Part shown: piece by piece, positions 34,564 to 43,374 of the stretch
Layout: every line of letters starts with the position of its first letter
How positions within the stretch are numbered: position 1 is the stretch's first letter
From: Chryseobacterium sp. G0162
Lineage (GTDB): Bacteria > Bacteroidota > Bacteroidia > Flavobacteriales > Weeksellaceae
NCBI RefSeq assembly: GCF_003815715.1
Contig: NZ_CP033922.1
Location: forward strand, 2,962,001-3,026,000
Direction of reading: 5' to 3'
Length of the DNA: 64,000 nucleotides
Made by a program: the position numbers and the translations under genes
The notes under the pieces: model-generated
What the model was told of the DNA's origin: nothing
The model's database searches: none
The model's input: only the letters and a program-made list of their open reading frames with translations

Positions 34564-35655
34564 TTATGCTTCAGTTTCCTCAGGCAGATCCTCGTCAATT
34601 CCGTTATCAACAGCTATTTTTCTTGGCTGAAGGCGGTTGCTCATCAGCTCGTTGTATTCACTTCTGTTGTTGAAAACTTTAATAGCTGTGAAGATCGCTT
34701 CTGTAAAACTTTGTTCATCTGCAATGTTTTTTCCCGCTATGTCATATGCCACTCCATGATCCGGAGAAGTTCTGATAAAAGGAAGGCCTGCTGTATAATT
34801 TACACCTTCTTCATAAGCGAGAGTTTTAAACGGAGCTAATCCCTGATCGTGATACATTGCTAAGACTGCATCAAAGCTTTTGTATTTGTTCGGCTGGAAG
34901 AAGCTGTCTGCCGGGAAAGGTCCGAATGCCAGAATTCCATTATCCGAAAGTTCCTGAATAGCCGGGCTGATGATTTCTATTTCTTCGGTCCCGATTACTC
35001 CTCCGTCTCCTGCGTGGGGATTTAATCCCAATACGGCAATCTTAGGTTTTTGAATGCAGAAATCTTCAATAAGTGTCTGGTTCAATACTCTGATCTGCTT
35101 TTTGATCTTTTCCTTGGAAATGTTCTCAGCGATCTGAGAAATAGGAATATGATGGGTAGACACCGCTACTTTAAGACCTTCTGTCACCAGAAACATTAAT
35201 CCTTTTTTACTGAATTTTTCTTCAAAATATCCAGTGTGTCCGGCATGCTTAAAGCCCATTTTTACCATTTCATCCTTGTTGATGGGAGCGGTGACCAAAA
35301 CGTCAATGTCTCCTTTTATCAAAGCTTCCGTTGCAGCTTCTAAAGAATCAATAGCCATTTGAGTAGATTCTTCTGTAGGAACTCCCAATTCAACGTTAAC
35401 ATTTTCTTTGGTTAGGTTCACCATATTCAGTTTGCCGGCTTGTGCCTGGGAAGCTTCATTTACATAGTTGAAATTAAGATTCAGCTTGAAAATGTTTTTT
35501 TGATAAGTAAATAATTTTCCGGAACCAAAAATTACAGGAGTGAAAAAATCCGTAATGGTTTTGTCTGTCAGAGACTTCATGATGATCTCCGGACCGATGC
35601 CATTGAAATCACCGATTGAAATTCCTACTCGTACTTTATGGTTTTTTGGGCTCAT
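34564..35655 (-). CDS. pdxA: 4-hydroxythreonine-4-phosphate dehydrogenase
   Basis: 363 residues. Motifs: VGISIGDFNGIGPEII (9-24), VTAPINKDEM (~121), FKHAGHTGYFEEKF with the metal/substrate histidine (~136), ALVTEGL-like MFLVTEGLKVAVSTHH (~154-169), NPHAGDGGVIGTEE (~213), and MYHDQGLAPFK (~267). It oxidises 4-phosphohydroxy-L-threonine in the DXP-dependent branch of vitamin B6 synthesis. The C-terminus has an acidic extension (DEDLPEETEA). It is divergent from ribE with 48 bases between the starts. Confidence 0.94.
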   Translation of the reverse strand: MSPKNHKVRVGISIGDFNGIGPEIIMKSLTDKTITDFFTPVIFGSGKLFTYQKNIFKLNLNFNYVNEASQAQAGKLNMVNLTKENVNVELGVPTEESTQMAIDSLEAATEALIKGDIDVLVTAPINKDEMVKMGFKHAGHTGYFEEKFSKKGLMFLVTEGLKVAVSTHHIPISQIAENISKEKIKKQIRVLNQTLIEDFCIQKPKIAVLGLNPHAGDGGVIGTEEIEIISPAIQELSDNGILAFGPFPADSFFQPNKYKSFDAVLAMYHDQGLAPFKTLAYEEGVNYTAGLPFIRTSPDHGVAYDIAGKNIADEQSFTEAIFTAIKVFNNRSEYNELMSNRLQPRKIAVDNGIDEDLPEETEA

Positions 35656-35661
35656 TTTGAT

Positions 35662-35691
35662 TATCTTTGAAGATTATAATTTACAAATTTA
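35662..35691. promoter_or_regulatory. Divergent promoter boxes of pdxA and ribE
   Basis: TATCTTTG (35662-35669) on + for ribE and TAAATTTG (35691-35684) on - for pdxA, inside a 48-base gap. No good -33 element is seen for either. Confidence 0.45.
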
Positions 35692-35703
35692 GCAAAAAAT
35701 AAT

Positions 35704-36288
35704 ATGTTCACAGGAATTATTGAAGCAGTTGGTGTTATTGAAAAGATTGAAGAAAAAGGAAGCAACATAGATTTCACCCTGACATGCCCTTTTACAAACG
35801 AACTTAAAATTGATCAAAGTCTTGCACATAACGGATGTTGCCTAACAGTGGTTGAGATTAAAGACAATCAATATGTAGTAACAGCTATTAACGAAACCCT
35901 TGAAAAAACCAATCTTGGAAAATGGGAACTGGGAACCGTTGTCAATCTTGAACGTTGCATGAAAATGGACGGAAGACTGGATGGACACATCGTTCAGGGA
36001 CATGTTGATAAAACAGGAGAAGTAGTCGGAATCGAAAATAAAGACGGAAGCTATTTTATTACCATGAAATATGAATCAGACGGAAACTTTGTAACTGTAC
36101 CTCAGGGGTCTATTACTGTCAATGGAATCAGTTTAACCGTAGCAAAAAGTGAAGATACTCAGTTCTCGGTAGCTATTATCCCTTATACCTGGGAATTTAC
36201 CAATATGAAACACTTGAAAATTGGTGATAAAGTGAACCTTGAATTTGACATCATTGGTAAGTATATTGCTAGGTTAATTAAAAAGTAG
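35704..36288 (+). CDS. ribE: Riboflavin synthase
   Basis: 194 residues with the duplicated lumazine-binding fold. The N-terminal half starts MFTGIIEAVGVIEKIEEKG and has SLAHNGCCLTVVEI (~40) and VNLERCMKMDGRLDGHIVQGHVD (~80-102). The second half repeats the pattern with VPQGSITVNGISLTVA (~128) and NLEFDIIGKYIARL near the end. It dismutates two 6,7-dimethyl-8-ribityllumazine molecules to riboflavin. No FMN riboswitch precedes it. One base separates its stop from the start of the histidine kinase gene, so the two are co-transcribed. Confidence 0.95.
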   Translation: MFTGIIEAVGVIEKIEEKGSNIDFTLTCPFTNELKIDQSLAHNGCCLTVVEIKDNQYVVTAINETLEKTNLGKWELGTVVNLERCMKMDGRLDGHIVQGHVDKTGEVVGIENKDGSYFITMKYESDGNFVTVPQGSITVNGISLTVAKSEDTQFSVAIIPYTWEFTNMKHLKIGDKVNLEFDIIGKYIARLIKK

Positions 36289-36289
36289 G

Positions 36290-37744
36290 ATGTCATTAAA
36301 TAAATATAAAGGATATAGTTTAAGGAACCGTGTATTTTTCGGGTTCTTATTGGTATGCTTTTTAAGTGTTGTGGCAACATCACTGGTTCCTTATTTTGTA
36401 TTGAGAAATAACTCTCTACAGCAGAGTAATATCGATATGCAGGAGAAAACCAATGCTGTAATGAGGTATCTGGATTATGCCGTAAGCCGTACGTTGGTAG
36501 AAACAAAAGATCTGCCGAAGGTTTTAGGTAATAAAATCTTTGAGATTGCAGATATTAACCAGCACGATATTGTTATTTACGATCTGAAAGGGAATTATCT
36601 GCTTTCCAATAAAGATGAAAGCCTGATCGATCAGAAAACACTTTCTATAGAAATTATCAACAAAATCCTGTCTACAGACGCGAGGGTTGATATGACCAGA
36701 TACGATGCTGCTAAAGAAGCTAAGCTTACCTCTTCATATCTTTTATTGAAGAACAATGAGCTGGAGCCAATAGGGGTCGTTTATATTCCTTTATATCATA
36801 ATGAATCTGCTTATCTGGAAGTATTGCATCAGTATGTAAAATATATTCTTTTAGTAGATATATTTCTTATCCTGTTCAGTATCTGGATAAGCTGGGTGAC
36901 TTCCAACAGCCTGGCAAAAACCATCACGAAGTTTTCTGATATGATTACACGTATTACATTGTTTGAAAATGAAATGCGTCCTATCAGATATTATAAAAAT
37001 GACGAGTTGAATGCTCTGGCAAGGGCTTACAACAGAATGATTCTGCAAATTCAGGATCAAAAAGAAAGGTTAAGGTTTAAAGCCTCCGAGGAAGCATGGA
37101 GAGAAATGGCAAAACAGGTTGCTCACGAAGTAAAGAACCCACTTACTCCTATGAAGCTTACCATTCAGAATTTTGAAAGAAAATTTGATCCCGAAGATCC
37201 GAATATCAGAGAAAGAGTTAAGTTGATGAGTAAAACAATGGTGGATCAGATTGACCTGATTGCTACTGTAGCCTCTGCATTCTCTGAATTTGCTAAACTT
37301 CCCGAGAAAAATAATGAAGTCATCAATCTGAATACAGAAGTAGAAGATATTCTTCGTGTATTTAATGATGATAGCATCTTCATGCATGCCAACAAGAGTA
37401 ATATTATGATTAATATGGATAGAATTTATCTCTCCAGAATTATTACCAATCTTGTTACGAATGCCAAGCAGGCGGAAAGTGATGAAAGAAAATTAATTAT
37501 CAATGTAGATGTAGAACAGCATCAGCGAAGAGTAATTGTTTCTGTTCAGGATAATGGGGTGGGGATTCCTGAAAGTATGTATGAAAGAATTTTTGAGCCT
37601 AATTTCACCTCCAAAACCAGTGGAATGGGGCTTGGTTTATCCATGGTAAGAAAAATGATCGAAGATTATAAAGGAGAAATTTCAGTGAAATCAGAAGTAG
37701 GAAAAGGGTCTACATTTATCATTACATTGCCTACCAATCTATAG
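36290..37744 (+). CDS. Sensor histidine kinase (NtrY-like, orphan)
   Basis: 484 residues. Two membrane helices (~16-36 and ~180-202) bound an extracytoplasmic region of ~140 residues. A HAMP-like linker follows, then the dimerisation/H-box with phospho-acceptor His in QVAHEVKNPLTPMKLTIQNFE (~278-298). ATPase motifs are N (IITNLVTNAKQAES), G1 (VQDNGVGIP), F (IFEPNFTSK) and G2 (TSGMGLGLSMVRKMI). The AHEVKNPLTPMK form is typical of NtrY-type kinases. No response regulator is adjacent; ribE is upstream and a TrmN6-like gene overlaps by one base downstream, so partner and signal are unknown. Confidence 0.88.
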   Translation: MSLNKYKGYSLRNRVFFGFLLVCFLSVVATSLVPYFVLRNNSLQQSNIDMQEKTNAVMRYLDYAVSRTLVETKDLPKVLGNKIFEIADINQHDIVIYDLKGNYLLSNKDESLIDQKTLSIEIINKILSTDARVDMTRYDAAKEAKLTSSYLLLKNNELEPIGVVYIPLYHNESAYLEVLHQYVKYILLVDIFLILFSIWISWVTSNSLAKTITKFSDMITRITLFENEMRPIRYYKNDELNALARAYNRMILQIQDQKERLRFKASEEAWREMAKQVAHEVKNPLTPMKLTIQNFERKFDPEDPNIRERVKLMSKTMVDQIDLIATVASAFSEFAKLPEKNNEVINLNTEVEDILRVFNDDSIFMHANKSNIMINMDRIYLSRIITNLVTNAKQAESDERKLIINVDVEQHQRRVIVSVQDNGVGIPESMYERIFEPNFTSKTSGMGLGLSMVRKMIEDYKGEISVKSEVGKGSTFIITLPTNL

Positions 37745-38448
37745 TGAAGCCTTTTACATTTAAACAATTTGAAATTCAGCAATCCAAAGACGTCTTTCGG
37801 GTAGGAACAGATGGGGTATTGCTTGGAGCGTTGGCAGATGTGGAGTCTGCTTTTCGTGTTTTGGAGATCGGAACGGGAACAGGCTTGATCTCATTGATGT
37901 TAGCTCAAAGGAATCCACAGGCAGATTTTTTAGGACTGGATATCAATGGAGAAGCGGTAGCGTTGACAAAACTTAATTTTGAAAATTCCCCTTTTCATGC
38001 AAGGCTGAAAAACATTCATCAGGATTTTAAAACTTTTGAGACTGAAGAACAGTTTGATCTGATCGTTTCAAATCCACCTTATTTTGAAGAATCAGGATCT
38101 GATAAAGATAAAATTGCACGCCAGACGGTAGAATTGAATTTTAGGCAGCTTATCGCTCAATCTGCTCCAATTTTATCTGAACATGGACTTCTTTCGGTGG
38201 TTATTCCTATTGAGGCCGGAGAGGTCTTTACTTCAATTGCTGAAGAAAATAACCTGTTTCTGAGCAGAAGAGTTAATATCAAAGGTATAGAGAATTCAAA
38301 AGCAAAAAGATTGGTTCTGGAATTTTCTTCCAAGGAAAAAAACTTTTTGGAATCTGAATTTATTATAGAAAAAAGTCCGAGAAAATACTCGGACCAATAT
38401 CTTGAACTCACTAAAGAGTTTCATGTTTTTAAGAAGGCTGGAAACTAG
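37744..38448 (+). CDS. trmN6: tRNA1(Val) (adenine(37)-N6)-methyltransferase, TrmN6/YfiC-like
   Basis: 234 residues from a GTG that overlaps the previous stop by one base. Rossmann methyltransferase: DGVLLGALADV (~24), VLEIGTGTGLISLMLAQRNP (~39-58), GLDINGEAV, and the catalytic NPPY motif in LIVSNPPYFEES (~110). NPPY plus the N-terminal FKQFEIQQSKDVFRVGTDG pattern identify the YfiC/TrmN6 group, which makes m6A37 in tRNA-Val. Its 3' end also contains a hairpin that reads as a terminator for the convergent ftsE gene. Confidence 0.85.
   Translation: MKPFTFKQFEIQQSKDVFRVGTDGVLLGALADVESAFRVLEIGTGTGLISLMLAQRNPQADFLGLDINGEAVALTKLNFENSPFHARLKNIHQDFKTFETEEQFDLIVSNPPYFEESGSDKDKIARQTVELNFRQLIAQSAPILSEHGLLSVVIPIEAGEVFTSIAEENNLFLSRRVNIKGIENSKAKRLVLEFSSKEKNFLESEFIIEKSPRKYSDQYLELTKEFHVFKKAGN
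38366..38395 (-). terminator. ftsE terminator inside the trmN6 coding region
   Basis: On the minus strand GTCCGAG-TATTTT-CTCGGAC is followed by TTTTTTC. It lies ~100 bases past the ftsE stop and within the last codons of the convergent trmN6. The 44-base gap between the two genes has no terminator of its own. Confidence 0.7.
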
Positions 38449-38492
38449 AAAATAAAAATGGATTTTGTAATTAGCTTCTAAGTCTTTTATTC

Positions 38493-39203
38493 TTATTCAA
38501 ATAGTTCTGCGGTATCCAATACCGAAACTTTTCCATCTTCACATCTGATGGCTTCCCCAGGGAAGTTCTGAATCATATGGTAATCGTGTGTTGCCATTAC
38601 TACAGCTGCTCCGTTTTCAAGGGCAACCTGCTTTAGTAAGGTCATGATTTCGTTGGAAGTTTCAGGGTCAAGGTTTCCTGTTGGCTCATCCGCTAAGATA
38701 AGGTCCGGGTGGTTAAGAAGGGCTCTTGCAATCGCAATACGCTGTTGTTCACCTCCGGAAAGTTCGTGTGGCATTTTGTGCTTTTTGCTCTTCATGTTCA
38801 CACTTCCTAATACTTCATTGATTCGGTCTTCTATTTTTATCTTATCATTCCATCCTGTAGCTTCCAGTACGAATTTCAGATTCTTTTCAACAGTTCTGTC
38901 AGAAAGTAACTGGAAATCCTGGAATACAATTCCTAATTTTCTTCTTAGGTTAGGAATGTCAGATGGTTTTAGTTTAGCCAGATCAAAACCTACCACAGAT
39001 CCGTGTCCTGATGCTAATGGAATATGCCCATAAAGCGTTTTCAGAAGGGAGCTTTTTCCGGAACCTGTTTTTCCAATAAGATAGCAGAATCTACCTTTTT
39101 TAATGTTAAGATTTACATCAGAAAGAACAGTAAAGTTTTTTTGCGCAATTTTTGCGTGTTGTAAACTTATAATATTGTCTCCGGAGATATTTGTATGTGG
39201 CAT
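38493..39203 (-). CDS. ftsE: Cell division ABC transporter ATP-binding protein FtsE
   Basis: 236 residues with a complete ABC ATPase: Walker [10 protein letters not shown] (~44), Q-loop [16 protein letters not shown] (~93), signature [15 protein letters not shown] (~144), Walker [13 protein letters not shown] (~166), H-loop MATHDYHMI (~200). The [14 protein letters not shown] pattern and length fit FtsE. With FtsX, the membrane subunit (not in this window), it regulates septal peptidoglycan hydrolysis. A lone ATPase of another MacB/LolD-type exporter is the main alternative. Confidence 0.83.
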   Translation of the reverse strand: MPHTNISGDNIISLQHAKIAQKNFTVLSDVNLNIKKGRFCYLIGKTGSGKSSLLKTLYGHIPLASGHGSVVGFDLAKLKPSDIPNLRRKLGIVFQDFQLLSDRTVEKNLKFVLEATGWNDKIKIEDRINEVLGSVNMKSKKHKMPHELSGGEQQRIAIARALLNHPDLILADEPTGNLDPETSNEIMTLLKQVALENGAAVVMATHDYHMIQNFPGEAIRCEDGKVSVLDTAELFE

Positions 39204-39301
39204 AATTTAATTTTAAAGGCTATTTCAAACAAAAAATTTTCAATCTTTAAAAGTAAAAAAAAGAAGTCTATTTGACTCTAATTTTAATAAATTTTAACAA
39301 C

Positions 39302-39338
39302 AAAAAATGCCTGAAAAGCAACTTTTCAAGCATTTTTT
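39302..39338 (-). terminator. Terminator of rpmH
   Basis: AAAAAATGCCTGAAAAG/CTTTTCAAGCATTTTTT hairpin, T-rich on the minus strand, 21 bases past the rpmH stop. Confidence 0.8.
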
Positions 39339-39358
39339 GTATATGATAATAAAAAAGA

Positions 39359-39517
39359 TTATCTCTTAGCGCGTGAAGCACTTACAGTTAAACTCTTTCT
39401 GCCTTTAGCTCTTCTAGCAGCCAAAACTCTTCTTCCATTTGGCGTAGACATTCTTTCTCTGAAACCGTGTTTGTTTCTCTTTTTTCTTTCTGATGGCTGG
39501 AATGTTCTTTTACTCAT
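39359..39517 (-). CDS. rpmH: 50S ribosomal protein L34
   Basis: A 52-residue frame too short for routine ORF calling. It begins [20 protein letters not shown] and continues [20 protein letters not shown], the near-universal L34 sequence, ending ASRAKR. It has its own promoter and terminator. In many genomes it is next to rnpA and dnaA; here it is between ftsE and nrnA, so it does not mark the replication origin. Confidence 0.97.
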   Translation of the reverse strand: MSKRTFQPSERKKRNKHGFRERMSTPNGRRVLAARRAKGRKSLTVSASRAKR

Positions 39518-39561
39518 TACTATATGTTTAAATCGTAATTAATCTATTAATTTTCAGGTTG

Positions 39562-39591
39562 CAAAGATATATAATTTTTTATAAGATACAA
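39562..39591 (-). promoter_or_regulatory. Promoter of rpmH
   Basis: On the minus strand TTG (39591-39589), a 19-base spacer and TATCTTTG (39569-39562), with a leader of about 38 bases. It is one of the best-formed promoters in the window. Confidence 0.7.
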
Positions 39592-39712
39592 ACTTAAATT
39601 ATCTTTTTTTAAAATTATCTGTCATGTTTTTTTTTCAAATATTTACAAACCCTTATGTAAACCTGAATTTCTCCCTGCAAAAATAATATTTAAATGATTT
39701 ATATAAAAGCTC

Positions 39713-39720
39713 TATCTTTG
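39713..39720 (+). promoter_or_regulatory. -10/-7 box for nrnA
   Basis: TATCTTTG, a perfect box about 25 bases before the expected start of RNA for nrnA. The -33 region has only TTTAAA. Confidence 0.45.
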
Positions 39721-39752
39721 AAAACTTAAATTTTAACGAAAATAAACACAAG

Positions 39753-40757
39753 ATGTTTACACCAGCAGAACTTTTAGAGATCAATACATTACTTACCCCT
39801 GAAAACAAAATAGTTATTCTTACCCACTATAATCCGGATGGTGATGCTATTGGTTCCAGTCTGGGATTGAAACATTATTTAAAGGCAAAAGGAATCTATG
39901 CAGAGGTGATTGTACCGAACGATTTTCCAAAGTTTCTGAAATGGATGCCGGAAGCTAAAAAAGTAATTATTGCAGAATACAAAAGAAAACTGGCTGCTGA
40001 TATGATTGCAGCTGCAGATGTTATTTTCTGTCTGGATTTTAATTCTCCTTCAAGAATCGGTTTATTAGGAGACTGGCTGGTAAAGGCTCAGGGGAAGAAA
40101 ATTCTTATTGACCATCACCAACAGCCGGAACCATTTGATTTTGTCTACTCTGATACTGTAATTCCTGCTACTTCACAGATGATCTATCATTTTATTGAAG
40201 CAATGGAAGATGAAAAACTGGTGAATCAGGATATGGCAGAATGTATGTACACAGGAATTATGACTGATACAGGAGGATTCCGTTTTCGTTCAACAAGTGC
40301 TACCACGCATAGAATTATTGCTAACCTAATTGAAAAAGGAGCAGATCCAGCGATGATTACTTCCAATACCTGGGATACCAATACCGTTTCCCGTCTTCAT
40401 TTGCTTGCTTTGGTTTTAGGAAGAATTGAAGTGGTGAATGATGGTACAGTGGCAATCTTAAGTCTTACAAGAAATGAACTTAAAGAATTTGGATTCCAGA
40501 AAGGAGATACGGAAGGCTTCGTGAATTATGGATTAAGCATTGCCGGAGTAAAAATGTCTGCATTCTTTATGGAAGATCTGTATGATGACTTTATCAAGAT
40601 CTCATTCAGAAGTAAAGATGATGTAGATGTAAACCAATTTTCCAGAAAATACTTTAACGGTGGCGGACACATCAATGCAGCAGGGGGTAAATCCAATGAT
40701 TCTTTGTCGGGAACTATAGAAATATTTAAAGCAAGGTTGATCGAAGAGAATTTGTAG
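39753..40757 (+). CDS. nrnA: DHH-family bifunctional oligoribonuclease / pAp phosphatase NrnA
   Basis: 334 residues. DHH phosphoesterase motifs: THYNPDGDAIGSSLGL (~25-40), FCLDFNSPSRIG (~91-102), ILIDHHQQPE (~116-125), MTDTGGFRFRST (~170-181); the DHHA1 half ends with GGGHINAAGG (~306-315). NrnA degrades 2-5-mer RNAs and dephosphorylates 3'-phosphoadenosine 5'-phosphate. Monocistronic, with its own promoter. After the stop lies a short stretch of CCTAAAACTC words typical of intergenic DNA in related genomes. Confidence 0.9.
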   Translation: MFTPAELLEINTLLTPENKIVILTHYNPDGDAIGSSLGLKHYLKAKGIYAEVIVPNDFPKFLKWMPEAKKVIIAEYKRKLAADMIAAADVIFCLDFNSPSRIGLLGDWLVKAQGKKILIDHHQQPEPFDFVYSDTVIPATSQMIYHFIEAMEDEKLVNQDMAECMYTGIMTDTGGFRFRSTSATTHRIIANLIEKGADPAMITSNTWDTNTVSRLHLLALVLGRIEVVNDGTVAILSLTRNELKEFGFQKGDTEGFVNYGLSIAGVKMSAFFMEDLYDDFIKISFRSKDDVDVNQFSRKYFNGGGHINAAGGKSNDSLSGTIEIFKARLIEENL

Positions 40758-40821
40758 AAAGAGTTGTGAGATAGATTAATACAATTTTGTGATAGTCTAA
40801 AACCCTAAAACTCTCCAACGC

Positions 40822-41625
40822 TCAAACCTTGGTATATCCCTTTTCCTCAAGTTCCAAGCAAGTATATTCGTATACCTGCCGAAACATTTCGTCCATATAT
40901 TTTTTGTTAAAAAGACTATATTTCGTCATTTTAGGTGGATCTAAAAATATATTACAATACTTTACCTTTGAATAGACTGATTTTGCAATGGCTAAATGGA
41001 GAATCCGGTCGAATTCTTTCATGAGGCTCATCTTATTTAATTCATCATAGCTTATAGAGTTGACATGAGAGGCGATCAGGAAATCACACTTATCCATAAT
41101 GGGCTCAATGGGCAAGTTGTCAAGAACGCCGCCATCTACATAGATTTTTTCACCCATTCTTACTGGAGGTAGGATGAAAGGGACACTTGACGAAGCCAAA
41201 AGTGGAGTGAAAAGTTCGCCTTCAGAGAAGAAATCAACAATTCCATGAGTCATTTCCGTGGTAGCAACATAAACAGGGATTTTCAGAATGTTGAAGTTGT
41301 CTTCCGGGAAATAATCTTTGAAGAGTTTTAAAATAAAAGTAGAACTGAAAATTCCATTTTTTGATAGTTTCAAGGCAGACCGTGAAAAAAATGAAGTCTG
41401 TTTTACAATTTCCATCATTTCATCCGGTGTTTTTCCAAACGAATAAAAAGCAGCAATGATAGAGCCTGCACTGGTCCCTGAAATAATATGAGGTTTAAGA
41501 TTGTATTCTTCCAGTGCTTTTAAAACAGCAATATGTGCAATTCCACGCATTCCTCCGCCTGAAAGTGTAAGTCCGATAACCTGCGGTTTCGGTGGTGTCT
41601 TTTTTTTGAACGAGAATATTCCCAT
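40822..41625 (-). CDS. Patatin-like phospholipase
   Basis: 267 residues. The oxyanion glycines are in LSGGGMRGIAHIAVL (~21-35), the nucleophile Ser in IISGTSAGSIIAAFYSFG (GTSAG, ~48), and the catalytic Asp in YVDGGVLDNLPIEPI (DGG, ~166). There is no signal peptide and the first residues are basic (FSFKKKTPP), so it is likely cytosolic or peripheral on membranes. The family hydrolyses acyl chains from phospholipids. Last gene of a three-gene minus-strand unit with a lipoprotein and an alpha/beta hydrolase (gaps 44 and 4 bases). Confidence 0.9.
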   Translation of the reverse strand: MGIFSFKKKTPPKPQVIGLTLSGGGMRGIAHIAVLKALEEYNLKPHIISGTSAGSIIAAFYSFGKTPDEMMEIVKQTSFFSRSALKLSKNGIFSSTFILKLFKDYFPEDNFNILKIPVYVATTEMTHGIVDFFSEGELFTPLLASSSVPFILPPVRMGEKIYVDGGVLDNLPIEPIMDKCDFLIASHVNSISYDELNKMSLMKEFDRILHLAIAKSVYSKVKYCNIFLDPPKMTKYSLFNKKYMDEMFRQVYEYTCLELEEKGYTKV

Positions 41626-41669
41626 CGAGAAAATTATACCTTACTAATATACAGGATTTTTCTAAATGT

Positions 41670-42479
41670 TTAGGGTTCATCACATTCAGAATCAATCTTA
41701 ATGAAAAGTGCATTGAATTCATTATTCATTTTTTCATCACGAGTAACTCTTTGTACTTTGTCGTTGGCACAGTTTCCCCAGCCAAATGTAATCAGGTCAA
41801 TGAGGGCATAATCTCTTTTGTCTGATGAATTGAGTTGTTCGTTGAACTGATTCATAATACGTTGTGGGTCACTATTTCTTTTGCTCATCTCTTCACGAAG
41901 TTTTTTCCACTCCGCAAATCTTTGTTCATCGGTTGAATTTAATGCTTTAGAAAAGTTGGAGCAGCTATTGTTTTTAAGAAGGATGGAAGGATCAGAGTAA
42001 GCGATGATCTGAATTTTTTCCATTTCATACGTTTGAACAAGCTCTTCAAGACTCTTATTTTTAACATTCTGCCAATAAGGGGTATTGATAACTTTCAGAT
42101 TCATGATTTGTGCTTTTCTTTCCGCAAAATCTTTATCCAGTTTTGCCAGAACCTGCTCTTTGTTATTCCTTATATCATTAAGATCTTTAAGATTGTGAAC
42201 GAAAGGAGTGTCTAACAGAGATCCGCTCAGTTCAAACCAAAGTTTGTAAGTGTCTTCAAGTTCTTTTCTGGAGTATTTATTGCTGTCGAAATATCCTTTA
42301 TTATCACATAGTTCCGTTCCAAAATTAAATACCTCCTGCTTAGGCTGAATGGCTGTTACAGTATCAGTTTTTGGAGATGATACCTGAACTGTATCATTTA
42401 GAGTGCTGGGAGTAGGCAGGTTTTCCTTTTTACAGCTTAAGAATGAAAGCAGAAGGAGGGTAGTAATAGCAATTCTCAT
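41670..42479 (-). CDS. Lipoprotein of unknown function
   Basis: 269 residues with lipobox LSFLSC (Cys16) then KKEN, a Thr/Pro/Ser-rich linker (~20-50), and a mostly helical body with four cysteines besides the lipid Cys (FGTELCDNKGY, NNSCSNF, WGNCANDK, DSECDEP). I recognise no named domain. It lies between an alpha/beta hydrolase (4 bases upstream) and a patatin, so it may be an envelope partner of lipid-active enzymes, but that is only context. Confidence 0.62.
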   Translation of the reverse strand: MRIAITTLLLLSFLSCKKENLPTPSTLNDTVQVSSPKTDTVTAIQPKQEVFNFGTELCDNKGYFDSNKYSRKELEDTYKLWFELSGSLLDTPFVHNLKDLNDIRNNKEQVLAKLDKDFAERKAQIMNLKVINTPYWQNVKNKSLEELVQTYEMEKIQIIAYSDPSILLKNNSCSNFSKALNSTDEQRFAEWKKLREEMSKRNSDPQRIMNQFNEQLNSSDKRDYALIDLITFGWGNCANDKVQRVTRDEKMNNEFNALFIKIDSECDEP

Positions 42480-42483
42480 GGTT

Positions 42484-43266
42484 TTACAATACTAATTTTT
42501 TAGGAAGATTATGCAGAAGCTCCGTATTAATGATTTCGGCACAGATGCCTGGCTTTTCCCAATGGCCGTTGTGACCGCAGTCTAATATATAGGATTTGAT
42601 ATTCGTTCTGTCCGGAAGATTTTTGATCGTAATATCTGTTTTTACGGCATTGTCATGTTTGCCGGCCAAAACCAGAATTTTGGCTTCCAGATTTTGCATA
42701 ATATGTTTTTTATCTGTTCTTTCCACCATACCTTTTACGCAAGCAAGAGCTCCCCTATTGTTTGTGGAAAGTGCTGTTTCCAATGCGATCTCAATTTTAC
42801 CTTCGAGAATGTCTCTTTCATTGGGGTTGAATAGATTGGGAATTCCAGCTCTGACATAATGGGGGAAAGCATCTTTAATGATTCTATAGCTTTTGATACG
42901 CTGTTGTTTTTTCTCTTCGTCATCTGCAAAATAAGTAGAGAAGAAAAGGGTTAAGCTCTTTAATGTTTCAGGATATTTTTCTGCAAAAGCAAGAGATGTA
43001 TATCCGCCCATAGAATGTCCCAATAAATGTACCTTTTCCAGATTCTGGTGATCCAGCACTTTTTTTACTTCATCAGCCATCAGCTCCATGGTATGGATTT
43101 CTCCCAGGACCTCAGATTGTCCGTGACCGGGAAGATCAATTTTTAAAAGTGAAAAAGTGTTAGAAAGATGGGGTTCCATATCGCTCCAAATGGATAGGTT
43201 TTCCATAAAACCGTGAAGGAGTACTAACGTTTCTTTTCCATTTCCTTTTCTTTCAAAGTTCAGCAT
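42484..43266 (-). CDS. Alpha/beta hydrolase
   Basis: 260 residues. Canonical fold: LVLLHGFMENLSIWSDM (~14-30, HG oxyanion), IDLPGHGQSEV (~43-53), nucleophile elbow LLGHSMGGYTSLAFAEKYP (GHSMG, Ser ~87), a cap region with helices (~110-180), VLAGKHDNAVK with the catalytic Asp (~202) and LDCGHNGHWEKP with the catalytic His (~232). It has no signal peptide. It most resembles MhpC/menaquinone-type small-molecule hydrolases; substrate unknown. First gene of the operon with the lipoprotein and patatin. Confidence 0.85.
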   Translation of the reverse strand: MLNFERKGNGKETLVLLHGFMENLSIWSDMEPHLSNTFSLLKIDLPGHGQSEVLGEIHTMELMADEVKKVLDHQNLEKVHLLGHSMGGYTSLAFAEKYPETLKSLTLFFSTYFADDEEKKQQRIKSYRIIKDAFPHYVRAGIPNLFNPNERDILEGKIEIALETALSTNNRGALACVKGMVERTDKKHIMQNLEAKILVLAGKHDNAVKTDITIKNLPDRTNIKSYILDCGHNGHWEKPGICAEIINTELLHNLPKKLVL

Positions 43267-43340
43267 GATTCCAAAATTATAGAGGTTAAAATAATGCAGT
43301 GTTCTGTTGGCTGCAGCTCCGTTTTCCTTTCAAATGTAAA

Positions 43341-43374
43341 CAAAAAAGAGCATTTTAAAAATGCCCTTTCTTTT
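43341..43374 (-). terminator. Terminator of the solo exbD
   Basis: GGGCATTTT/AAAATGCTC hairpin with T6 on the minus strand, directly past the exbD stop. Confidence 0.72.

Noticed and set aside
35641..35703. FMN riboswitch in front of ribE
   Set aside because: The leader is under 40 bases, far too short for an FMN aptamer.
39359..39517. Replication-origin marker because of rpmH
   Set aside because: No rnpA or dnaA gene and no cluster of DnaA boxes was seen nearby, so oriC is not supported here.
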